Source: Clostridiaceae bacterium (GTDB lineage Bacteria > Bacillota > Clostridia > Oscillospirales > Butyricicoccaceae). From it: a DNA stretch of 64,000 nucleotides. Shown here one piece after another: positions 59,577-64,000 of this stretch. The notes beneath the pieces are model-generated. The model made no database searches. It was not told the DNA's origin and saw only the letters and a list, made by a program, of their open reading frames with translations. The position numbers were made by a program, and so were the translations under genes. The stretch is from assembly GCA_009911355.1 (NCBI GenBank), contig QXXE01000005.1, positions 1 to 64,000 of the forward strand, read 5' to 3'. How positions within the stretch are numbered: position 1 is the stretch's first letter; the number at the start of each line of letters is the position of its first letter.

Positions 59577-60347
59577 TCACGGCGGAGACGCAGGAAGGAC
59601 GGAGGTGCCGTCAGGGAGCGTGAAGTGCGAAGCGTCCGGTTCGTCAGTCGAAACGATGGTTACACGAAGCTCGCGCGTAAGCTCATCACCGTCATACCAG
59701 CGCGCCGAAGTCAAAAGGCCCGTAATTGTGGAAATTTCGTATTCCACCACGCGCGCGCCCTCAGAGGATGTGACCAGAAGCACCGGTTCGCCGTTTGCCG
59801 TTACCGAAGAAGCCGAAACGATTGCTTCCGGCGGCAACAGCGTGACCGTCTGCCAGTCCGGCAGCATCGCCATGCTGTCCGCCGTGAAATCCCCCGCCGC
59901 ACCCCGGAACACCGTGCCGCTCGCCCCCGGCTGCCACGCATAAAAGCTGTCGCCCGCCCGCAGGCAGCTCTCCGAAACCGTACCGCCCCGCACAACGTCC
60001 GTGCGGCATACTCCGTCCCGCATATACTGCGTTACCGTCTGGATGCTGCTTTTCCCATCATAATAAAGCGTGTTCGTAACCGACTGCGTATAATGCGACG
60101 CCCGTTCCAACGCCCCGATGACCGCCTGCACATTCGCAGGCGTAATTTCAATGCCCGAAATTTCCTGGAGCCCGTCCGCACCATCCGCAGCCCCATCCTC
60201 CGGCGTGGCCGCAGGCAGCGGGGGCGGCTCGTTCCCCGCACCGTAAAAACCCGAGGAAACCAAATAACTCAAAATCAGCATCCCCACAATCAGCGCCGCA
60301 GCAATCGCTGCCGCCAACGGCGCGGAAGGCAGCAAATTTTTCTTCAT
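59577..60347 (-). CDS. Membrane-anchored LolA/RseB-like protein
   Basis: A 256-aa protein with an N-terminal TM (LAAAIAAALIVGMLILSYLV, residues about 11-30), no lipobox Cys, and an extracytoplasmic beta-rich domain: YTQSVTNTLYYDGKSSIQTVTQYM, DSFYAWQPG, EYEISTITGLLTSARWYDGDELTRELRVT. The pattern resembles LolA/RseB- or germination-type lipid-binding domains (inference). ATG at 60347 overlaps the wecB stop as ATGA, so it is translationally coupled to the cell-wall genes. Exact function unknown. Confidence 0.75.
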   Translation of the reverse strand: MKKNLLPSAPLAAAIAAALIVGMLILSYLVSSGFYGAGNEPPPLPAATPEDGAADGADGLQEISGIEITPANVQAVIGALERASHYTQSVTNTLYYDGKSSIQTVTQYMRDGVCRTDVVRGGTVSESCLRAGDSFYAWQPGASGTVFRGAAGDFTADSMAMLPDWQTVTLLPPEAIVSASSVTANGEPVLLVTSSEGARVVEYEISTITGLLTSARWYDGDELTRELRVTIVSTDEPDASHFTLPDGTSVLPASPP

Positions 60348-61498
60348 CCCTTCGGCACAAACGGCGCAGGCGCCTGCCCCGTGCGCCCAAAATAGTACGC
60401 AATCTGCTGCACAATGCGCCCACAGGTCGCGCCGTCGCCGTATGGGTTGACCGCATGCGCCATCTTCTGATAAGCGGCAGGGTCGTCGAACAGCTCGCAC
60501 GCAAGCCGGAAAATTTCTTCCTCCTCTACGCCCGCAAGCTTAACCGTCCCCGCTTCAACCGCCTCGGGCCGCTCGGTCTCGCGGCGCAGCACCAGCACCG
60601 GCTTGCCCAACGAAGGCGCTTCCTCCTGCAAGCCGCCCGAATCAGTCATAATCAAATAACAACGCGCCATCAGATTGTGCATCTCATCAACCATCAGCGG
60701 ATGGATCAGATGGATCCGGCTGTTGCCCCCCAGGAATTTCTGCGCAGTCTCACGCACATAAGGGCTCAGGTGTACCGGATATACGAAATGCACATCCGGA
60801 TACCGCTCCGAAAGACGCGCAATCGCACGGCAGATGTTTTCCATCGGCTCACCGTAGTTTTCACGGCGGTGGGCCGTCACCAGCACCACGCGGCTGCTGC
60901 CAAAATCCAGCGTTTTCAGCTGCTCGTCACGGAACGCAAAATCCGGCTTGACCGTCAAATGAATCGCGTCGACAACCGTGTTGCCGCAGACAACCACACC
61001 GTCGGTAATCTGCTCGCGCGCAAGGTTTTCACGGTTGCGCACAGTCGGCGCAAAATGCAGAGACGCAATCTGCCCGACCAGCCGGCGGTTGACCTCCTCC
61101 GGGAAAGGGGAATATTTGTCATAAGTGCGCAGCCCGGCTTCCACGTGCCCGACCGGGATCTTGTGGTAAAACGCCGCCAGCGCCCCCGCAAAGGTGGTCG
61201 ACGTGTCGCCATGGACGAGCACCAGGTCAGGCTTTGCCTCCGCCAGCACGCCGTCCAGCCCGTGCAGCGATTTTTCTGTAATCGTTGCAAGCGTCTGGCT
61301 CTTCTCCATAATATCCAGGTCATACTGCGGATGGATATCGAAAATTTCCATCACCTGATCGAGCATTTCCCGGTGCTGCGCCGTTACGCAGACGATGGAT
61401 TCCGTGTATTCGCTCTGTTCCAGCGCATGGACAAGCGGCGCCATTTTGATGGCCTCCGGCCGGGTGCCGAAAACCGTCATAACCTTAATTTTCTCCAT
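60344..61498 (-). CDS. wecB: UDP-N-acetylglucosamine 2-epimerase (non-hydrolysing)
   Basis: Makes UDP-ManNAc for wall polymers. It is 384 aa, a normal length. VMTVFGTRPEAIKMAPLVHALEQ, HGDTSTTFAGALAAFY, HVEAGLRTYDKYSPFPEEVNRRL, TAHRRENYGEPMENI and TDSGGLQEEAPSLGKPVLVLRRETERPEAVEAGTVKLAG are the expected blocks. ATG at 61498 overlaps tagO by 14 nt. With tagO this supports teichoic-acid-like or other wall glycopolymer synthesis. Confidence 0.95.
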   Translation of the reverse strand: MEKIKVMTVFGTRPEAIKMAPLVHALEQSEYTESIVCVTAQHREMLDQVMEIFDIHPQYDLDIMEKSQTLATITEKSLHGLDGVLAEAKPDLVLVHGDTSTTFAGALAAFYHKIPVGHVEAGLRTYDKYSPFPEEVNRRLVGQIASLHFAPTVRNRENLAREQITDGVVVCGNTVVDAIHLTVKPDFAFRDEQLKTLDFGSSRVVLVTAHRRENYGEPMENICRAIARLSERYPDVHFVYPVHLSPYVRETAQKFLGGNSRIHLIHPLMVDEMHNLMARCYLIMTDSGGLQEEAPSLGKPVLVLRRETERPEAVEAGTVKLAGVEEEEIFRLACELFDDPAAYQKMAHAVNPYGDGATCGRIVQQIAYYFGRTGQAPAPFVPKG

Positions 61499-62582
61499 GT
61501 TCCTGTTCCTTTCCGGCAGCGTCCTGCTGGTGCTGCTCATGCTGTTCGTGGCTGTAGAGGATGCAGATCGCCGCCGCAAGCACCAGCAGCACGGCAATCA
61601 GCAGGATCATCGCCTTCATCTCGCCCGAGGAGGTCAGCACAACCGCCGCAAGCCCCAGCGTGCCGCTGATGGCATACAGGATCGCGACCGCCTGCTTCTG
61701 GTTGAAGCCCATATCAATCAGCTTGTGATGGACATGCCCGCGGTCAGGGCTCATCGGGCTGCGGCCCTCCGCAATGCGGCGGGTGATAGCCGACGCAGTG
61801 TCAAAAATCGGCAGCCCCAGTATCAGGAAGGGCACCGCAAAGGAAATGACCGCATAGAACTTGAACAGGCCCATAATGGAAGCCGTCGCGAGCATATACC
61901 CCAGGAATGTCGAGCCGGTGTCGCCCATGAAGATCGACGCCGGGTTGAAATTATAAGGCATGAAACCGACACAGGCGCCCGCAAGCGCCGCCATAATGAT
62001 CGCAATCAGCGGCTGCCCCGCAAGCAGCGACACCGCAAGCATGGTGACCGCCGCGATCGAGGACACGCCGACCGCAAGCCCGTCCAGGCCGTCAATCAGG
62101 TTGACGGCGTTGGTGATGCCGACAATCCAAAGAATAGTGACAGGGATCGAAAAGACGCCGAGTCCAAAATAGGTGGAATCGGAAAACGGGTTAAAGCTGG
62201 TGAACATCTCAATGCGCAGCCCGCCCATACAGACAGGGATTGCCGCTGCAAAGATCTGCACAATAAACTTGAACTTTGCCCCAAGCGCCATCATATCGTC
62301 GAAAATGCCGAGCACGACAATCACAGTCGCGCCGAGCATCACCGAAAGCATCTGCGCGCTGTATTCGCCAAACAGCAGCAGCGTACACAAAAACCCCAGG
62401 AAGATCGCAAGCCCGCCCAGGCGCGGGATGGGCTTCCTGTGCATCCGGCGGTCGTCCTTAGGGGTATCGATCGCGCCGATACGGGCGGCAAGCTGCTTGA
62501 CGAAGGGCGTCAGAAAATATGACAGGAAGCCCGCCAGCGCAAACGCGCCGACGATACGCCCAATAATCTGGTATTCGGTCAT
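61485..62582 (-). CDS. tagO: Undecaprenyl-phosphate GlcNAc-1-phosphate transferase (TagO/WecA type)
   Basis: A 365-aa polytopic enzyme (about 10-11 TM) starting lipid-linked wall polymer synthesis. DTPKDDRRMHRKPIPRLGGLAIFLGF, LGIFDDMMALGAKFKF, NLIDGLDGLAVG, FMGDTGSTFLGYMLA and HVHHKLIDMGFNQKQAV are the catalytic and substrate motifs of the MraY/WecA family. The His-rich C-terminus (HEQHEQHQQDAAGKEQEH) is odd but not catalytic. ATG at 62582. Confidence 0.95.
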   Translation of the reverse strand: MTEYQIIGRIVGAFALAGFLSYFLTPFVKQLAARIGAIDTPKDDRRMHRKPIPRLGGLAIFLGFLCTLLLFGEYSAQMLSVMLGATVIVVLGIFDDMMALGAKFKFIVQIFAAAIPVCMGGLRIEMFTSFNPFSDSTYFGLGVFSIPVTILWIVGITNAVNLIDGLDGLAVGVSSIAAVTMLAVSLLAGQPLIAIIMAALAGACVGFMPYNFNPASIFMGDTGSTFLGYMLATASIMGLFKFYAVISFAVPFLILGLPIFDTASAITRRIAEGRSPMSPDRGHVHHKLIDMGFNQKQAVAILYAISGTLGLAAVVLTSSGEMKAMILLIAVLLVLAAAICILYSHEQHEQHQQDAAGKEQEHGEN

Positions 62583-62594
62583 AGCAGGCCCGCC

Positions 62595-63596
62595 TTAACG
62601 CTTGACGAAGCCGATCTTGCGGTACACTTTGTCAAGGGTCTTTTGTGCAATATAGGCTGCCTGCTCCGCGCCCTCCTTATAAATCTGCTCCAGATAATCC
62701 TTATTCTTCAGCAGGTCTTCGGTGGTTTCACGCACCGGGCGCAGCAGCTCGACAACAGCTTCGCCGACGGCAGGCTTAAACGCGCCGTAGCCCTTGCCTG
62801 CAAACTCAGCCTCAACCTCCTCGGGCGATTTGCCGGTTGCAGAGGCATAAATCGTGATCAGGTTGGTAATGCCGTCCTTGCCCTCGGCGCGGACAATCCG
62901 GTTGTCGGAGTCGGTGACAGCGCGCTTAAATTTGCGCATAATATCCTCCGGCTTGTCAAGCAGCAATACATAGCCGTTGGGGTTTTCGTCGGATTTGCTC
63001 ATTTTTTTCGAGGGCTCGGTCAGGCTGTTGATCTTCGCGCCAACCTTCGGGTAAAAGCCCTCAGGGACGACAAAGGTATCGGAATAGATGCCGTTGAAAC
63101 GCTGGGCGATATCGCGGGTGATCTCAATATGCTGCTGCTGGTCGATACCGACCGGGACCTTGTGGGTCTGGTAAAGCAGGATATCCGCCGCCATCAGGAC
63201 AGGGTAATCGAACAGGCCGACGTTGATGTTGTCCGCATGCTTTGCCGATTTGTCCTTAAACTGGGTCATACGGCTCATCTCGCCGAACATCGTGTAGCAG
63301 TTGAGCACCCATGCCAGCTGTGCGTGCGCCGGGACATGGCTCTGGATGAACAGGATCGATTTCTTGGGGTCAATGCCGCAGGCGATATACTGCGCAAGAA
63401 GCTCGAGCGCATTGCGCCGCAGGCCCGCCGGGTCCTGCCGGATCGTGATCGCGTGCATGTCAACGATGCAGTAAATGCAATTGTATTCGTCCTGAAGGGT
63501 GCCAAAGTGCTTGATCGCACCGAGGTAGTTGCCCAGCGTCAGATGGCCGGAAGGCTGGACACCAGAGAAAATTGTTTGCTTGTTGGGGTCTCTCAT
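62595..63596 (-). CDS. trpS: Tryptophanyl-tRNA synthetase
   Basis: Charges tRNA-Trp. It is 333 aa, class I. The HIGH-like PSGHLTLGNYLG is near residues 15-26 and KKMSKSDENP near 197-206. KSILFIQSHVPAHAQLAWVLNCYTMFGEMSRMTQFKDK is the typical Trp-binding block. ATG at 63596 follows GGAAG. No T-box or leader is visible upstream, unlike valS. Confidence 0.97.
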   Translation of the reverse strand: MRDPNKQTIFSGVQPSGHLTLGNYLGAIKHFGTLQDEYNCIYCIVDMHAITIRQDPAGLRRNALELLAQYIACGIDPKKSILFIQSHVPAHAQLAWVLNCYTMFGEMSRMTQFKDKSAKHADNINVGLFDYPVLMAADILLYQTHKVPVGIDQQQHIEITRDIAQRFNGIYSDTFVVPEGFYPKVGAKINSLTEPSKKMSKSDENPNGYVLLLDKPEDIMRKFKRAVTDSDNRIVRAEGKDGITNLITIYASATGKSPEEVEAEFAGKGYGAFKPAVGEAVVELLRPVRETTEDLLKNKDYLEQIYKEGAEQAAYIAQKTLDKVYRKIGFVKR

Positions 63597-63647
63597 CTAT
63601 AATGACTTCCTTTGCAGTAAATTTACGTATTTGGCAATACTTCCGTT

Positions 63648-63676
63648 ATCATATCATAAAATGCGCGCAGATGCAA
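63648..63676 (-). promoter_or_regulatory. Promoter of trpS
   Basis: Minus strand TTGCAT (63676-63671) and TATGAT (63653-63648) spaced 17 nt, about 50 nt upstream of the start. The remaining spacer to 63873 contains no recognisable gene. Confidence 0.6.
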
Positions 63677-63873
63677 GCGAATATCAGCCGAAATTCGTGC
63701 CTGGCTTGTGTTCGCGTGCAATTCAGGGAAGGCTGCTGCCGGTTTTAGCACCCGCACAGCAGCCCTCCCCCAATCGTTTTTCCACCCAACCGGTTTGCCG
63801 CTCCCGCTAAACTCCCGCGCTTTGCGCCTTTACCAGCCGCCCCCTCCAATCGCCATAAGCACCTGCCAGCCGC

Positions 63874-63919
63874 GAAAAAAAACAGTATACTACCCGTTGT
63901 GGATAGCATACTGTTTTTC
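63874..63919 (-). terminator. Terminator of a minus-strand gene at the right edge
   Basis: AAACAGTATGCTATCC and GGTAGTATACTGTTT pair on the minus strand around ACAAC and are followed by eight T. Its direction predicts a gene upstream at positions above 63927. Confidence 0.8.
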
Positions 63920-63927
63920 ATAACACC

Positions 63928-64000
63928 TTATATGGCAATTGCGTCATGCACATCTGCCGAAGGCTTCTTTCTGATTTTGGTGAAGCAGATTACTTGAGGG
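63928..64000 (-). CDS. 3' end of an unidentified gene, cut by the window edge
   Basis: Twenty-three codons ending VHDAIAI then TAA, 9 nt before the terminator at 63874-63919. The peptide VICFTKIRKKPSADVHDAIAI gives no family. The position relative to a good terminator is the main support; it could also be a chance frame. Confidence 0.35.
   Translation of the reverse strand, partial: PQVICFTKIRKKPSADVHDAIAI

Noticed and set aside
59302-59580. N-terminal extension of the gamma-lyase-family protein through the repeat
   Set aside because: The extra residues are the in-frame translation of repeat K tandem units; the ATG at 59301 has its own RBS.

Overview
The window looks like a chromosomal piece of a GC-rich, anaerobic, Gram-positive gut-type Clostridia, probably Oscillospirales/Ruminococcaceae-like. 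The clues are a T-box in front of valS, an S-layer-homology protein, a TagO-type cell-wall glycosyl carrier enzyme, sugar-binding lipoproteins with Gram-positive signal peptides, formate-tetrahydrofolate ligase, an oxygen-independent cobalamin pathway and AraC regulators paired with corrinoid proteins. The taxon is inference; there is no rRNA gene. No tRNA, CRISPR array, phage or intact insertion sequence was recognised.

Region 1 (1-11.7 kb) is housekeeping. On the minus strand lie a small unknown gene, a HAD phosphatase, upp, the operon tsaE-tsaB-rpiB and fhs. On the plus strand lie an AT-rich orphan gene, an alpha/beta hydrolase and T-box-controlled valS. A divergent pair follows: a metallo-hydrolase-like gene and an HxlR regulator sharing a short palindrome.

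Region 2 (11.98-34.0 kb) is one 21-kb plus-strand operon behind a consensus promoter, a cobalamin riboswitch and an attenuator. The order is cbiD-L-F-G, hemA, cbiH, cbiJ/met8, hemC, cobA/hemD, hemB, hemL, cbiET, cbiA, cobT, cobU, cobS, a short CobU-like gene, cbiB, cobD, cbiP, cbiC, cbiK. Genes mostly overlap by 4 nt or are tightly packed. Together they run from glutamyl-tRNA to the finished corrinoid. cbiC carries an apparent one-base frameshift. No corrinoid adenosyltransferase, CobC phosphatase or lower-ligand synthesis gene is present.

Region 3 (34.2-48.6 kb) is the accessory locus of most interest. It encodes two UROD-superfamily methyltransferases, a MtaC-type corrinoid protein, two ASKHA-type proteins (one with a 2Fe-2S domain, the expected ATP-dependent corrinoid reactivator), a YidK/SGLT-like Na+ symporter, two RbsB-like lipoproteins without ABC partners, and two paralogous AraC regulators. 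I read it as a corrinoid-dependent demethylation system for an imported O-methylated sugar- or cyclitol-like compound; the substrate is inference. The cobalamin operon next door would supply its cofactor.

Region 4 (48.7-64 kb) returns to mostly housekeeping genes on the minus strand: a gene interrupted by an in-frame TAG, secDF, a GC-rich structured spacer, purB, an aminotransferase, an SLH protein, a methionine gamma-lyase-family enzyme, an anchored lipoprotein-like protein, wecB, tagO and trpS.

Eleven copies of a modular, palindrome-rich intergenic repeat punctuate regions 1, 3 and 4. They are absent from the gap-free cobalamin operon.
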